DNA of 64,000 bases from an uncultured Gammaproteobacteria bacterium. GTDB taxonomy: Bacteria > Pseudomonadota > Gammaproteobacteria > Pseudomonadales > Pseudohongiellaceae. Position 1 is the first letter of the stretch. Each line of letters starts with the position of its first letter. The notes below the pieces were generated by a model, which had not been told where the DNA came from, made no database searches, and worked only from the letters and a program-made list of their open reading frames with translations. The translations under genes and the position numbers were made by a program. Below are positions 9,844-21,662 of this stretch, one piece after another. Location of the stretch: assembly GCA_913048385.1 (NCBI GenBank), contig CAJWVZ010000002.1:124001-188000 (forward strand), written 5' to 3'.

Positions 9844-9909
9844 ATATTCTCCTAACTCTCGATCCCCATACTACACCATCAAGCATTTTGTGACTCAAAG
9901 TAAAAACCT

Positions 9910-10620
9910 ATGTCAGTTACGCAACAACCGGAAACAATTCCTTGGAGCAAGATTAAAACCGTCATATTCGATATGGATGGAACTCTATTGGACTTGCATT
10001 TCGACAACTACTTTTGGCTTAGTCTTCTTCCTAAAAGTTATGCCAATGCAAAAAGCCTCTCTTTTAAACAAGCAAAATCGTTAATTGAGGATATTGCTCA
10101 AAAAAATATTGGATCTCTGAATTGGTACTGTTTAGATTATTGGGAGACCGAACTCGATTACGATCTTCGAACACTAAAGAAAACGATCGTTGAAAAAATT
10201 AAGGTGCGTCCAAACGTCGAACCTTTTTTAAATCAGCTGAATGTATGCGGTAAAGATTTAATTTTGGTTACAAACGCCCATCCCTATAGCTTAAAATTAA
10301 AGATGGACCTTACAGGGATTGCAAATTACTTCACGAAATGCATAAGTTCACATGACCTTGGGCTGGCAAAGGAAAATAGAGGGTTCTGGAAAAAACTAAT
10401 AGCTGTTGAACCATATGACCCTCATCAAACGCTGTTATTTGATGACTCAATCGCCGTTCTAAGACAAGCCAAGAGAGAGGGCATCGAAAATTTATGGGGT
10501 GTACACCAACCTGACAGCCATCAAGCCTCGATACAGCAAGCTGAATTTCCATTAGTAAAAGACTTTATGAAACTTATTCCTCTAAATCGACAAAATATAG
10601 AAATTAAAACGAACAGATGA
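9910..10620 (+). CDS. yrfG: HAD hydrolase, GMP/IMP nucleotidase YrfG-like
   Basis: VIFDMDGTLLDLHFDNYFW, LVTNAH, LLFDDSIAVLRQAKREGI; followed immediately by hslR. Confidence 0.85.
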   Translation: MSVTQQPETIPWSKIKTVIFDMDGTLLDLHFDNYFWLSLLPKSYANAKSLSFKQAKSLIEDIAQKNIGSLNWYCLDYWETELDYDLRTLKKTIVEKIKVRPNVEPFLNQLNVCGKDLILVTNAHPYSLKLKMDLTGIANYFTKCISSHDLGLAKENRGFWKKLIAVEPYDPHQTLLFDDSIAVLRQAKREGIENLWGVHQPDSHQASIQQAEFPLVKDFMKLIPLNRQNIEIKTNR

Positions 10621-11042
10621 AAAAAAGTTCCGATTCAAAAAAAAATCCGGCTGATCAATTACTCAAAACTCGGGTTAGATTAGACAAATGGTTATGGGCC
10701 GCGCGATTTTATAAAACAAGAAGTATTGCTAAGCAGGCAATAGAGGGCGGGAAGGTACATTGCGATGGGTCACGAGCAAAACCGAGCAAAGAGATTGAAC
10801 TGCACACAAAGATTAAATTGCGACAAGGACATGACGAGAAGACAATTGAGGTAATTAAGCTCATTGATCAAAGAAAAGGTGCTTCCGAAGCTCAAGGACT
10901 TTACTGCGAAACATCGGAAAGCATTGCCATACGAGAAAAATGTGCAGCAGAGCGGAGAGCGCAACCAAGTTTCCACGATCAAAATGGGAAACCCAATAAA
11001 CGAGATCGTCGGCTAATTCATCGATTCAAGCAAATCGAGTGA
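10617..11042 (+). CDS. hslR: Ribosome-associated heat shock protein Hsp15 (S4 domain)
   Basis: RVRLDKWLWAARFYKTRSIAKQAIEGGKVHCDGSRAKPSKEIELHTKIKLR; overlaps yrfG stop by 4 nt. Confidence 0.92.
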   Translation: MKKSSDSKKNPADQLLKTRVRLDKWLWAARFYKTRSIAKQAIEGGKVHCDGSRAKPSKEIELHTKIKLRQGHDEKTIEVIKLIDQRKGASEAQGLYCETSESIAIREKCAAERRAQPSFHDQNGKPNKRDRRLIHRFKQIE

Positions 11043-11168
11043 GGCTCACGGGCTTATCTCATTAGCACCCCTTAACTTTATTTGACATAATGAACTTTAA
11101 ACTGAGGAGAACAAGACTCCGCAAAATCGAAAACCTGAAGACATAAAACTTATGGAAAAGGTAAAGCT

Positions 11169-12749
11169 TTGGGAAACATAAATACGCAAGCTCTTGAAAG
11201 GTACGGCCTGTCCTCTTTTGATTCTGCTTGGGGCGAGGTCGTCAGAGGCATCGAAAAGGAATGCCTCAGGGTCGCAGCCGATTGCTCCCTGTCAAAGAAA
11301 CCTCATCCCGAAGCATTAGGTTCCCCACTGACCAACCCATTTATTACCACTGATTTTTCTGAAGCCTTGTTAGAATTTATTACCCCTATTTATTCTAACA
11401 TCGACGAATGCCTAGAAATGCTCGATCTAATTCATTGTTTTTCCGCTCAGAATATAGAGCAAAATGAAACCCTGTGGTCAACCAGCATGCCATGCCCTTT
11501 AGGTCTTAGCTCAGAAATCCCCATTGCGAACTATGGTAATTCAAACAATGGTCTGCTTAAAACGCTATATCGAAAAGGTTTAAGCAATAGGTATGGCAGT
11601 ATCATGCAGACCGTCGCGGGTATTCACTACAACTTTTCAATGCCGGAGAGCTTTTGGTTACCGTTCCAAACTCAGCGGGGAGAAAAGGGCAGTCTTCAAG
11701 ACTTCAAAACAAAAAGTTACCTAAACTTAATCCGTAATTTTCATCGCTTTTCTTGGTTGTTAATATATCTCTTTGGAGCGTCACCTGCAGCTGACAGAAC
11801 GTTCGTGCAGAGTCGACAAAATACGTTGGAGACTTTTGACAAAGATACTGTTTTTCTCCCGTTTGCGACCTGTCTTCGGATGGGTCGACTCGGCTATAAA
11901 AGCGAAGCTCAGCAATCGCTTTTTATTTGTTACAACGATCTGCAAAGTTACGTCGATTGCTTAAAGGGAGCAATGAAGACTCCATATCCCGCTTATCAAG
12001 AGATAAGCCAAGAATCAAACGGCAACCATGGTCAGATCAATACCAATCTATTGCAGTTAGAGAATGAATTTTACAGTAGCATTCGCCCGAAACGAAACAC
12101 AACTAATGATCGCAGGCCGCTGGAAGCTTTGCTAAAAGAAGGCATCGAATACATCGAAATCCGATCGCTTGATCTTAACCCATACCTACCCCTAGGCATC
12201 GACGCGGAACAGTGTCGATTTTTAGATACGTTTCTACTACACTGCCTCCTCACAGATAGTCCAGAATGTAACGCTGATGAATTTTTTGAGGTCAGCGCTA
12301 ATGTAACAAAAGTAGTCGAAAGGGGCCGGTCGCCTGGACTAAATCTTATGCAACAAGGGACGGAAAAATCTTTGAGCACGTGGTCTAAAGAGCTTTTGAA
12401 TGATATGCGATATGCTGCGTCATTACTTGAAAAAAGCGATCATAAAGATCGCTATGATTTAGCTATACAGGTGCAGCTACAAAAAATTGATAAACCCGAA
12501 CTTACACCATCAGGAAAAATGATGTCGCAAATTAAACAGTCACAACAATCTTTTACAGAGATTGCTCATCAGCAATCAAAGACACATACCTCTTATTTCT
12601 TAAACAAAACTATCGATTCTGGTAAGTACGAAGAAATGAAAGTAGCCGCTGTGACCTCTATTTCGAAACAAAAACAGATTGAAGCCCTTGCTCAACCCCA
12701 TTTTGACGATTTTTTAAATCAGTGGAATGCTCATCTAGAGGCGCCTTAG
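11169..12749 (+). CDS. gshA: Glutamate--cysteine ligase
   Basis: 526 aa; GIEKECLRV, TDFSEALLEFITP, HYNFSMPESFW, YIEIRSLDLNPYLPLGID. TTG start. Confidence 0.95.
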   Translation: MGNINTQALERYGLSSFDSAWGEVVRGIEKECLRVAADCSLSKKPHPEALGSPLTNPFITTDFSEALLEFITPIYSNIDECLEMLDLIHCFSAQNIEQNETLWSTSMPCPLGLSSEIPIANYGNSNNGLLKTLYRKGLSNRYGSIMQTVAGIHYNFSMPESFWLPFQTQRGEKGSLQDFKTKSYLNLIRNFHRFSWLLIYLFGASPAADRTFVQSRQNTLETFDKDTVFLPFATCLRMGRLGYKSEAQQSLFICYNDLQSYVDCLKGAMKTPYPAYQEISQESNGNHGQINTNLLQLENEFYSSIRPKRNTTNDRRPLEALLKEGIEYIEIRSLDLNPYLPLGIDAEQCRFLDTFLLHCLLTDSPECNADEFFEVSANVTKVVERGRSPGLNLMQQGTEKSLSTWSKELLNDMRYAASLLEKSDHKDRYDLAIQVQLQKIDKPELTPSGKMMSQIKQSQQSFTEIAHQQSKTHTSYFLNKTIDSGKYEEMKVAAVTSISKQKQIEALAQPHFDDFLNQWNAHLEAP

Positions 12750-12811
12750 GACTATGCGTATGCCTACATCAAAAACCGTTGATAAAAAATTCAGCCAAAA
12801 AGGAGACTAGG

Positions 12812-13318
12812 GTGGCGATTTCTTTTCCGAGTAATAGAGTAATTAACATCGGTATATTCACCGGCACTTTAGTTACGATCGCCATCGTATTGTATATGGA
12901 GCATGTGATGCTCCTATCGCCTTGCGGACTGTGCATTACTCAAAGAGTTTTTGTAATTCTGTGCGGTTTAACTTGCGGTATTGCGGCTATTCATAACCCA
13001 AGTTTTTCAACTCAGAGATTATATTCATTCAGTGCAGCTTCATTTTGTGTGCTCGGAAGTTACTTTTCCATCAGGCAAATATGGCTTCAAAACCTTCCGG
13101 AAGACCAAGTGCCCGCATGCGGCCCCGGCCTGACTTACATATACCAAAACTTTCCAATGATTGAGATGTTTAACTTCCTCTTAAAAGGTGATGGCAACTG
13201 TGCAGAAGTTGTATTCCGTTTTCTTGGCATCTTTACAATTCCACAAATGGCTCTGATCGCATTTTTTTTCCTTTTCTCAACATGCGTTTTCACAGCTTTA
13301 AGAAGTGCAAGTAGGTGA
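12812..13318 (+). CDS. dsbB: Disulfide bond formation protein B
   Basis: Four-TM protein with CGLC motif (LLSPCGLCITQR) and second Cys pair region (VPACGPG...GDGNCAEV). Likely GTG start at 12812 inside longer ORF 12722. Confidence 0.87.
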   Translation: MAISFPSNRVINIGIFTGTLVTIAIVLYMEHVMLLSPCGLCITQRVFVILCGLTCGIAAIHNPSFSTQRLYSFSAASFCVLGSYFSIRQIWLQNLPEDQVPACGPGLTYIYQNFPMIEMFNFLLKGDGNCAEVVFRFLGIFTIPQMALIAFFFLFSTCVFTALRSASR

Positions 13319-13334
13319 TGAAAAACTACCGCTA

Positions 13335-15488
13335 TCACCCTCGCCGAATTTTCAGAAAATAAACTAAGATAATTCGTAAGTATTTGGATATATTTTGGCT
13401 CCGCCAACTGCTCGCTAGTAACCTATTACTCTCACTAACGGTTGGATAAATGTGATTGACTTGGGACAAACTTTTAAGACCCATTCGGTGGGTCATTGCG
13501 AAAACAAATTCCGCAATCTGTTCGCTTGCATGATGCCCAACTATAGTGACTCCTAAAATTTCATCTGTTTTTTCAGCAGTGAGTACCGTAACAAAACCGA
13601 ATGCCTCACCTTCGGCCAACAGACGATCGTTCTTAGTCAAATCATAGCTGCTCACATCAAAAGCAATCCCTGCCGCCCTCGCGTCGCGTTCACAGAGCCC
13701 GACTCGAGCAATTTGCGGATCGGTAAATATAGCGTAAGGTACAGCTCTATAATCTGCAGCTAGCCTCCACACCCCTTCGATAATTGAATTTGTTGCTGCG
13801 TAAAACCCTTGATAAGAAGCCATGTTTGTATGCTGATATGGACCCACAACATCACCAACTGCAAAAATATTTGGAAAATTAGTCTGAAGATACGCATTTA
13901 CCGCTATTCCACCACTTTGTGAAATCTTAACGCCAATTTCTTCGAGCCCAAAATTCTCAACGTTTGGACTCCGCCCAGTGGCATATAACACTTGGTCGAA
14001 GGCAATCTTAAGAATTGTCCCATCCGAAAGTCGCTGCACAATTGCAAATTTTTGTTTTCCATTTTTTTTAAACTCTAAGAGCCGATGACCAACTAATACG
14101 TCAACCCCAATCTCCTTGAATTTTTCTTGAATTGCGAGTGAAACTTCGTCATCTTCTTTGGATAACAATCGGTCAGCTAATTCTATTTGAATTACGTTAG
14201 AACCAAAATTTTGAAAAGCTTGGGCCAACTCACAGCCCATTGCTCCCCCGCCTATGATCAGAAATCGATTCGGCAACCGATCGATAGACCAAATAGTTTC
14301 TGAAGTAAGAAAGCTAACTTCAGACGACCCCTCTATTTCCGGTATACATGGTCTTGAGCCAGTCGCTACAACAATAGACCTTGTTGTGATTTCTTTATTA
14401 TCTATTTGGACCATAAAAGGAGTTTTAATAGTTGCCGTTCCTTTTAAGCAATCAACTCCGAGTGATCGATAACGCTCAGAGGAATCGTGTGGCTCAATTT
14501 TCTTAATGATCTCTCTTGTTCGCTGCATTACACTCGGAAAGCTAATACTTCCTTGCGCCTCAATAATGCCAAACTCCGACGCGCGTCTAAGGTAAGACAT
14601 TATTTTACTGCTGCGGATTATCGATTTACTGGGTACGCATCCGGTGTATAGGCATTCGCCACCCTGTTTGTCCTTTTCTATAAGAATAACCTTAGCCTTC
14701 GCATTGGCTGCAACAAGGGAAGTTACAAGACCACCAGCCCCTCCGCCGATCACAATCAAGTCAGCATCGTAAGACAAAGGCCTCGAATAAAGGCGATAAA
14801 TACGATTTTTTTGACACATAGCCACAATCCATCGACTGAGTAGCGGAAGAACTCCTAGGAAAGTAATAGAGAGCAATGATCTTGTACTTAGCAAATCAGA
14901 CGTCGACGTAATATGCGCTAATCCTGACCCCGCGCTAACGTACACAGCAGAACTAATCGCCATTCCTAATTGACTTATAAAATAAAATTTTTTAAGAGAA
15001 ATTTTTGTTAATCCCATTAGGAGATTCACAAGAAAAAAAGGGAAGAATGGGATCATTCGGAGACTAAAAAGATAAAAATCTTGATCTTTTTCAATAGACC
15101 TCATAAAAGATGATAAATGAATTTTAAATCGTTTTCGTATCCAATCATGCAATAAAAATCTTGAAATAGAAAAAGCAACCGTGGCTCCAATAGTGCTTGC
15201 AAAAGACGCCAGTAAAAACCCTTTAAGGAAGCCAAATATCGCACCACCAAGCAACGTCATTACCAACACTCCTGGGATCGACAACGCTGCAACCAAAACA
15301 TATAAGACAAAAAATAACGTTGCAGCAAGAAAAGAATTTTTTGCTTCAAACTGCTCAAGATATCGGTATCTTGTCTTGACATACTCAAGATCAAAATATG
15401 AAGCCATGTCAAACGAAATGTAAGCCCCAATTATTCCAAAAATTAAAACCCAAAAAATAAAATTTTTTCTAGTCAACTTAGATTCCAT
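13335..15488 (-). CDS. Fusion of TVP38/TMEM64 (VTT) membrane domain with FAD/pyridine nucleotide-disulfide oxidoreductase (mercuric reductase/Lpd-like)
   Basis: N-terminal about 220 aa multi-TM with GAIFGFLKGFLLASFASTIGATVAFSISR; then VIGGGAGGLVTSLVAANAKAKVILIEKDKQGGECLYTGCVPSKSII, ATGSRPCIPEI, FAVGDVVG, C-terminal dimerisation domain. Confidence 0.92.
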   Translation of the reverse strand: MESKLTRKNFIFWVLIFGIIGAYISFDMASYFDLEYVKTRYRYLEQFEAKNSFLAATLFFVLYVLVAALSIPGVLVMTLLGGAIFGFLKGFLLASFASTIGATVAFSISRFLLHDWIRKRFKIHLSSFMRSIEKDQDFYLFSLRMIPFFPFFLVNLLMGLTKISLKKFYFISQLGMAISSAVYVSAGSGLAHITSTSDLLSTRSLLSITFLGVLPLLSRWIVAMCQKNRIYRLYSRPLSYDADLIVIGGGAGGLVTSLVAANAKAKVILIEKDKQGGECLYTGCVPSKSIIRSSKIMSYLRRASEFGIIEAQGSISFPSVMQRTREIIKKIEPHDSSERYRSLGVDCLKGTATIKTPFMVQIDNKEITTRSIVVATGSRPCIPEIEGSSEVSFLTSETIWSIDRLPNRFLIIGGGAMGCELAQAFQNFGSNVIQIELADRLLSKEDDEVSLAIQEKFKEIGVDVLVGHRLLEFKKNGKQKFAIVQRLSDGTILKIAFDQVLYATGRSPNVENFGLEEIGVKISQSGGIAVNAYLQTNFPNIFAVGDVVGPYQHTNMASYQGFYAATNSIIEGVWRLAADYRAVPYAIFTDPQIARVGLCERDARAAGIAFDVSSYDLTKNDRLLAEGEAFGFVTVLTAEKTDEILGVTIVGHHASEQIAEFVFAMTHRMGLKSLSQVNHIYPTVSESNRLLASSWRSQNISKYLRIILVYFLKIRRG

Positions 15489-15661
15489 TTATCAGCTTAT
15501 TGATTCAAACGTCTAATTTCGAGTGCTATAGCAAGCGCGCCGGTATAAGATAACTAATATGCTTATTTGACCCGCTTACGATAGCTGATCTTAAAACAGA
15601 ATCAGACGATAGTTGTTTTCTTAACAAGTAAGGTATTATGTATCAATGTTAGGTAAATTAA

Positions 15662-16690
<1,029 letters not shown>

Positions 16691-16742
16691 TAAAAACAAT
16701 TAATGCGGAACTCTTGAATCCGCGAAAATTCTCATTATGATA

Positions 16743-16765
16743 GGTCGTGCAATTCAGGCACGACC
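16743..16765 (+). repeat. Perfect 8-bp inverted repeat / hairpin upstream of trxA
   Basis: GGTCGTGC-aattcag-GCACGACC; no following T tract. Confidence 0.8.
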
Positions 16766-16823
16766 AGTTTCGAAAGCCGGGACTTTTCCTACGCCTCAAC
16801 TAATACAAGAAAAGGGTTTGATT

Positions 16824-17150
16824 ATGAGCGAAGCAATCGTGCACACCTCCGATGACAATTTCGAACAGGATGTGCTGAACGCGGATGGTCCGGTGCTCGT
16901 TGATTTCTGGGCAGAATGGTGCGGCCCATGCAAGATGATTGCTCCAATACTTGAAGAAATTGCCTCAGACTATGGCGATAAAATCAAAATTTGCAAAATA
17001 GACGTAGACGCAAATACCGATACAGCACCAAAATTCGGAATTCGCGGTATTCCAACGTTAATAATTTTCAATAACGGAGAGGTTGCGGGTACGAAGGTCG
17101 GCGCTTTATCAAAATCTCAATTATCAGCATTTATTGACAGCGTAATATAA
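16824..17150 (+). CDS. trxA: Thioredoxin
   Basis: [38 protein letters not shown]. Likely ATG start at 16824 within ORF 16737. Confidence 0.96.
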   Translation: MSEAIVHTSDDNFEQDVLNADGPVLVDFWAEWCGPCKMIAPILEEIASDYGDKIKICKIDVDANTDTAPKFGIRGIPTLIIFNNGEVAGTKVGALSKSQLSAFIDSVI

Positions 17151-17533
17151 TTTGCGTTTAAATGTGGTCGTCGCTATCATCGTAGTTGTCAGAAGTTTTG
17201 AAGAATTCGTCGTTCTAAAGAATGGTTTACGATTTCCTGACGTCATCGCCAGAATATCCGTTCGACATTTCCGGTGTTTCAATACAAACCAATTTTGGGT
17301 TGTGTAGCAGAACAGAAAAGCGAATTTTGATGCGTTGGTATGTATTTGAAACACCCTCAAGCAAGCACGAACGTAAGCTAATAAGCGAGTTATTATAGAG
17401 CATCATTATCTAACTAAAGTAGATTGATTAGGTTATTTTTAACAGTTCTTCCCCAATTTTTACCAACCAACTCTGTACCCTCCTCATAAACACCAAAGAC
17501 ATAGTCTGTAACCCAAAATAAAGAAGTAAAAAA

Positions 17534-18793
17534 ATGAATCTGACCGAATTAAAGCAAAAACCCATCGCTCAACTTACTCAAACAGCACAAGACATGGGTG
17601 TAGAAAACGTTTCTCGAACACGAAAGCAAGATATTATCTTCGCAATTTTAAAAAAGCATGCAAAAAACGGAGAGGATATTTCGGGCGACGGAGTCCTCGA
17701 GATACTCCAAGACGGCTTTGGCTTTCTTCGTTCTGCAGACTCCTCTTATTTAGCAGGACCCGACGATATCTATGTTTCGCCAAGCCAGATAAGGAGATTT
17801 AATCTTCGTACAGGAGACACAGTTACTGGGAAAATTCGTCCGCCCAAGGATGGCGAGAGATATTTCGCTCTGCTGAAGGTTCATGAGATAAATTTTTCCA
17901 GCACAGAAAATAGTAAAAGCAAAATTCTTTATGAGAACTTAACCCCCTTGTTTCCGCAAGATCGTCTCACTCTGCAAGTAGGTAATGGAAGCACAGAAGA
18001 CTTAAGCGCAAGGGTTATAGAGCTCTGTGCACCCATCGGGAAAGGTCAACGCGGGCTTATCGTATCTCCCCCGAAAGCCGGCAAAACACTTATTTTGCAG
18101 AACATCGCTCAATCAATCGTAAAAAATAACCCAGAGTGCAGACTCATTGTGCTACTTATAGATGAGCGACCGGAAGAAGTTACCGAGATGCAACGATCGG
18201 TAAGAGGTGAAGTCGTTGCAAGCACATTTGATGAACCGCCATCACGGCATGTCCAAGTAGCGGAAATGGTCATTGAGAAAGCAAAGCGATTAGTCGAACA
18301 TAAAGAAGACGTAGTTATCTTACTTGACTCTATGACTCGTTTAGCCCGCGCTTATAACACAATCATTCCCTCCTCAGGGAAAGTTCTAACAGGAGGCGTC
18401 GATGCTCATGCATTAGAGAGACCCAAAAGGTTTTTTGGTGCCGCACGAAATCTCGAAGAAGGCGGGAGCCTCACCATTATTGCGACCGCACTTATCGAAA
18501 CCGGATCCAAAATGGACGAAGTGATTTACGAAGAGTTTAAAGGTACTGGCAACATGGAATTGCTCCTAGATCGAAAAATTGCGGAAAAAAGGGTTTATCC
18601 AGCAATTAATGTACGTCGATCTGGAACACGCCGTGAAGAACTTATAACTAGCGAGGAAGAATTGCAACGAATGTGGATTTTAAGAAAGCTTTTGACTTCT
18701 ATGGAGGATGTTCAGGCGACAGAGTTTATACTGGACAAATTAAAAGATACAAAAACCAATGAAGATTTTTTTAATTCAATGAAAAGGAAATAA
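17534..18793 (+). CDS. rho: Transcription termination factor Rho
   Basis: 419 aa; [73 protein letters not shown]. Confidence 0.98.
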   Translation: MNLTELKQKPIAQLTQTAQDMGVENVSRTRKQDIIFAILKKHAKNGEDISGDGVLEILQDGFGFLRSADSSYLAGPDDIYVSPSQIRRFNLRTGDTVTGKIRPPKDGERYFALLKVHEINFSSTENSKSKILYENLTPLFPQDRLTLQVGNGSTEDLSARVIELCAPIGKGQRGLIVSPPKAGKTLILQNIAQSIVKNNPECRLIVLLIDERPEEVTEMQRSVRGEVVASTFDEPPSRHVQVAEMVIEKAKRLVEHKEDVVILLDSMTRLARAYNTIIPSSGKVLTGGVDAHALERPKRFFGAARNLEEGGSLTIIATALIETGSKMDEVIYEEFKGTGNMELLLDRKIAEKRVYPAINVRRSGTRREELITSEEELQRMWILRKLLTSMEDVQATEFILDKLKDTKTNEDFFNSMKRK

Positions 18794-18897
18794 CTTAACT
18801 GAGATATATGAAAATAGCTACGCAAGCCCTCATATTTTTAACATACGAATTTCTTCCTCAACCATGATTTTTCCCTCTTTCCAAAGATCTGAATCCT

Positions 18898-20364
18898 ATG
18901 GCCTTTAAAGATTTACGTGAATTCATAAACCTCTTAGAGCAAAAGGGAGAACTGATAAGAATCACGGCTGAAGTTGATCCTGTTTTAGAAATTACCGAAG
19001 TCGCTGACAGAACTCTCCGAAGCAATGGCCCGGCACTGCTGTTTGAAAATCCAAAAGGTCATTCGATACCTCTCCTAGCCAATTTATTTGGTAACACTAA
19101 AAGAATTGCTCTTGCTATGGGTCAAGAGGACATATCGGGATTGAGGGATATTGGGAAACTTCTTGCTTTCTTAAAAGAACCATCGCCGCCCGCCGGCTGG
19201 AAAGACCTCTGGCAAAACTTACCAAACTATAAAAATGTTTTAAACATGCCAGCGCGGATTTTAAAGAATGCTCCCTGCCAAGAGGTTATCATTCAATCTG
19301 CCGACGTAAACCTTAACGCTTTACCGATACAAACTTGTTGGCCAGGCGATATTGCACCGTTAATTACGTGGCCTTTAGTCATTACAAAGGGGCCGGAAAA
19401 AACACGCCAAAACCTGGGCATCTATCGGATGCAATTACTTGGGAAAAATAAACTAATAATGCGCTGGCTTTCTCATCGCGGCGGCGCCCTCGATTTTCGA
19501 GATTGGCAACAGATACACCCCCAAGAAAAATTCCCAATTTCAATAGCGCTTGGAGCGGATCCTGCAACGACCTTGGCTACAGTAACACCCGTGCCCGATA
19601 CTCTCTCCGAGTATGCTTTTGCGGGTTTGCTTCGCGGCAGCAAAACAGAAGTTGTAAAATCGCTCACCAATGACTTGCAGGTTCCGGCGACGGCCGAATT
19701 TATACTAGAGGGGTATCTCGAGCCTAACGAAATTGCTCCCGAAGGACCCTTTGGCGATCACACCGGGTATTACAACGAGGTTGATAACTTCCCGGTTTTT
19801 ACAGTGACATGCATAACTCATCGCCAAGATCCAATTTATCATAGTACATATACCGGCAGACCTCCGGACGAACCTGCTATGCTGGGAGTCGCTCTTAATG
19901 AAGTTTTTGTACCATTGCTCCAGAAACAATTCCCAGAGATACAAGATTTTTATCTACCGCCAGAGGGATGTTCTTATCGTATGGCAATCGTGAGCATAAG
20001 GAAACAATATCCAGGACATGCCAAAAGAGTCATGATGGGCATTTGGAGTTTTTTACGACAATTTATGTACACCAAATTTATTGTGGTTGTAGACGATGAT
20101 GTAGACATACGAACTTGGGAAGACGTTATCTGGGCCATAACGACACGAATGGATCCCTCAAGAGATACATCCATTGTTGAAAACACACCTATTGATTATT
20201 TAGATTTTGCTTCTCCTGTTTCAGGTCTTGGTTCAAAAATGGGTTTGGATGCGACAAACAAGATGCCCGGAGAAAGTAATCGAGAATGGGGAAAACCAAT
20301 TTCGATGACTCCTGAAGTAAAAGCCAGAATCGATAATCTTTGGGAAGATCTTGGAATTAATTAA
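18898..20364 (+). CDS. ubiD: 4-hydroxy-3-polyprenylbenzoate decarboxylase
   Basis: 488 aa UbiD family; [50 protein letters not shown]. Confidence 0.97.
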   Translation: MAFKDLREFINLLEQKGELIRITAEVDPVLEITEVADRTLRSNGPALLFENPKGHSIPLLANLFGNTKRIALAMGQEDISGLRDIGKLLAFLKEPSPPAGWKDLWQNLPNYKNVLNMPARILKNAPCQEVIIQSADVNLNALPIQTCWPGDIAPLITWPLVITKGPEKTRQNLGIYRMQLLGKNKLIMRWLSHRGGALDFRDWQQIHPQEKFPISIALGADPATTLATVTPVPDTLSEYAFAGLLRGSKTEVVKSLTNDLQVPATAEFILEGYLEPNEIAPEGPFGDHTGYYNEVDNFPVFTVTCITHRQDPIYHSTYTGRPPDEPAMLGVALNEVFVPLLQKQFPEIQDFYLPPEGCSYRMAIVSIRKQYPGHAKRVMMGIWSFLRQFMYTKFIVVVDDDVDIRTWEDVIWAITTRMDPSRDTSIVENTPIDYLDFASPVSGLGSKMGLDATNKMPGESNREWGKPISMTPEVKARIDNLWEDLGIN

Positions 20365-20381
20365 TGAATACCGAAAAATGA

Positions 20382-21662
20382 TTAGAGATTAAAAAAATTA
20401 TTATCAGAAGTGCTTTTATTTTCCTCGGGCAGTAGGACAGGGAAAGACAAATTTTGTAAACCAATATTAGAGACCTTATAAAGCTCTTTCTGAGCCGCTG
20501 CGCTTCCATTCAGATCTTCTAGGCCTCTCAGCAGAAAACTCAGCTCCGCCAGCGCTGCGGCCGTCGGCAGAACACTAATACTAGATTGGTAGTAGTCACG
20601 CGCCTTACCCCACAATTTTAATTTTATTGATAAACGTGCAAGTGTTAGCATTAACAAATGATCCTTTGGATTTTTTCCTAGCCAGCGTTCCGCAACTGCT
20701 AATCCCTCCATCAAGTCCCTTTCTTCCTTAAAATCAATAGTGCCATAGATCAATGCAAGATCACCACTCCATCTATGCGCCTGACATCGTTCAATGATTT
20801 CTCGAGCCCTTCCTTGCGAATTTACATTACAAAATTTTAAAGCAAAGGCTCCAACTACTTCACTATTTAGACGTTGATGCTTAGTAGTATTTTTCCACAT
20901 TCGAGTTAATTCATGTTCAGTGTCAATGTTAGGCTCTGCTGTTAACTTTTTTAGGACTATTTCATTCTGAAATCGGTCAAGTTCTTCCTCCGAAAAAACT
21001 TTGTGCTTTCTTAATACCGGCTCCAAATCTTGGAGTGAGCCCCAATCATTCAATTCCTCATATGTTTTTTTTAAAAATTTTAAAAGCCATGGGTCGTTCG
21101 GTGTTTGATCTCGTAAACTTTGAAGAATGCTAGCACAAGTTTGCAACTCCCCCTTACGAAATAAGAATTTAGCTCGGCATCTTTGAATAGACAATGACTC
21201 AAGAGGGTGGTTTTTCAGAGCCAGATCTAAAATTTCGATAACATTATCGCTCCCTCCCTCCGCAACTGCGATATCCGCCAGGCCCAAATAATTTAAAACA
21301 CTTGAATCATCATCCTTCAAGCCTTTGGTTAAAAATTTTTTCCCTCGGTTGAAATTTCCAGCAACTAAATTAAGGAGTCCCTCGTTCGTATTCGTTCGGA
21401 ATCGAGATCGTCTTTTTTGTTGAAACTTCTTACCCACACGCATCCAAGTAAATGGGTTAATCAAAGTCAGGAGGAGGAAAAAAATACGCACAATCAGAAA
21501 AACTACGATTAATCCAAAGGCAAATGCCAAAAGACTGGTCTCGAAACTATTGTCTCCCAAAACCAACAAAAGATAGCCCGGGTCTTCAAAAAAACGTCCA
21601 TTCAAAGTTACAATCAAGGCGCCAAATATCGCAACCAAACTCAGAATAAAGAGACGGATCAT
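20382..21662 (-). CDS. hemY: HemY-like haem biosynthesis-associated TPR membrane protein
   Basis: N-terminal two TM segments, TPRs, position directly after hemX, overlapping its stop by 4 nt. Confidence 0.85.
   Translation of the reverse strand: MIRLFILSLVAIFGALIVTLNGRFFEDPGYLLLVLGDNSFETSLLAFAFGLIVVFLIVRIFFLLLTLINPFTWMRVGKKFQQKRRSRFRTNTNEGLLNLVAGNFNRGKKFLTKGLKDDDSSVLNYLGLADIAVAEGGSDNVIEILDLALKNHPLESLSIQRCRAKFLFRKGELQTCASILQSLRDQTPNDPWLLKFLKKTYEELNDWGSLQDLEPVLRKHKVFSEEELDRFQNEIVLKKLTAEPNIDTEHELTRMWKNTTKHQRLNSEVVGAFALKFCNVNSQGRAREIIERCQAHRWSGDLALIYGTIDFKEERDLMEGLAVAERWLGKNPKDHLLMLTLARLSIKLKLWGKARDYYQSSISVLPTAAALAELSFLLRGLEDLNGSAAAQKELYKVSNIGLQNLSFPVLLPEENKSTSDNNFFNL

Noticed and set aside
17124-17360. 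78-aa minus-strand ORF between trxA and rho
   Set aside because: Overlaps trxA end and the structured rho leader; no domain recognised.
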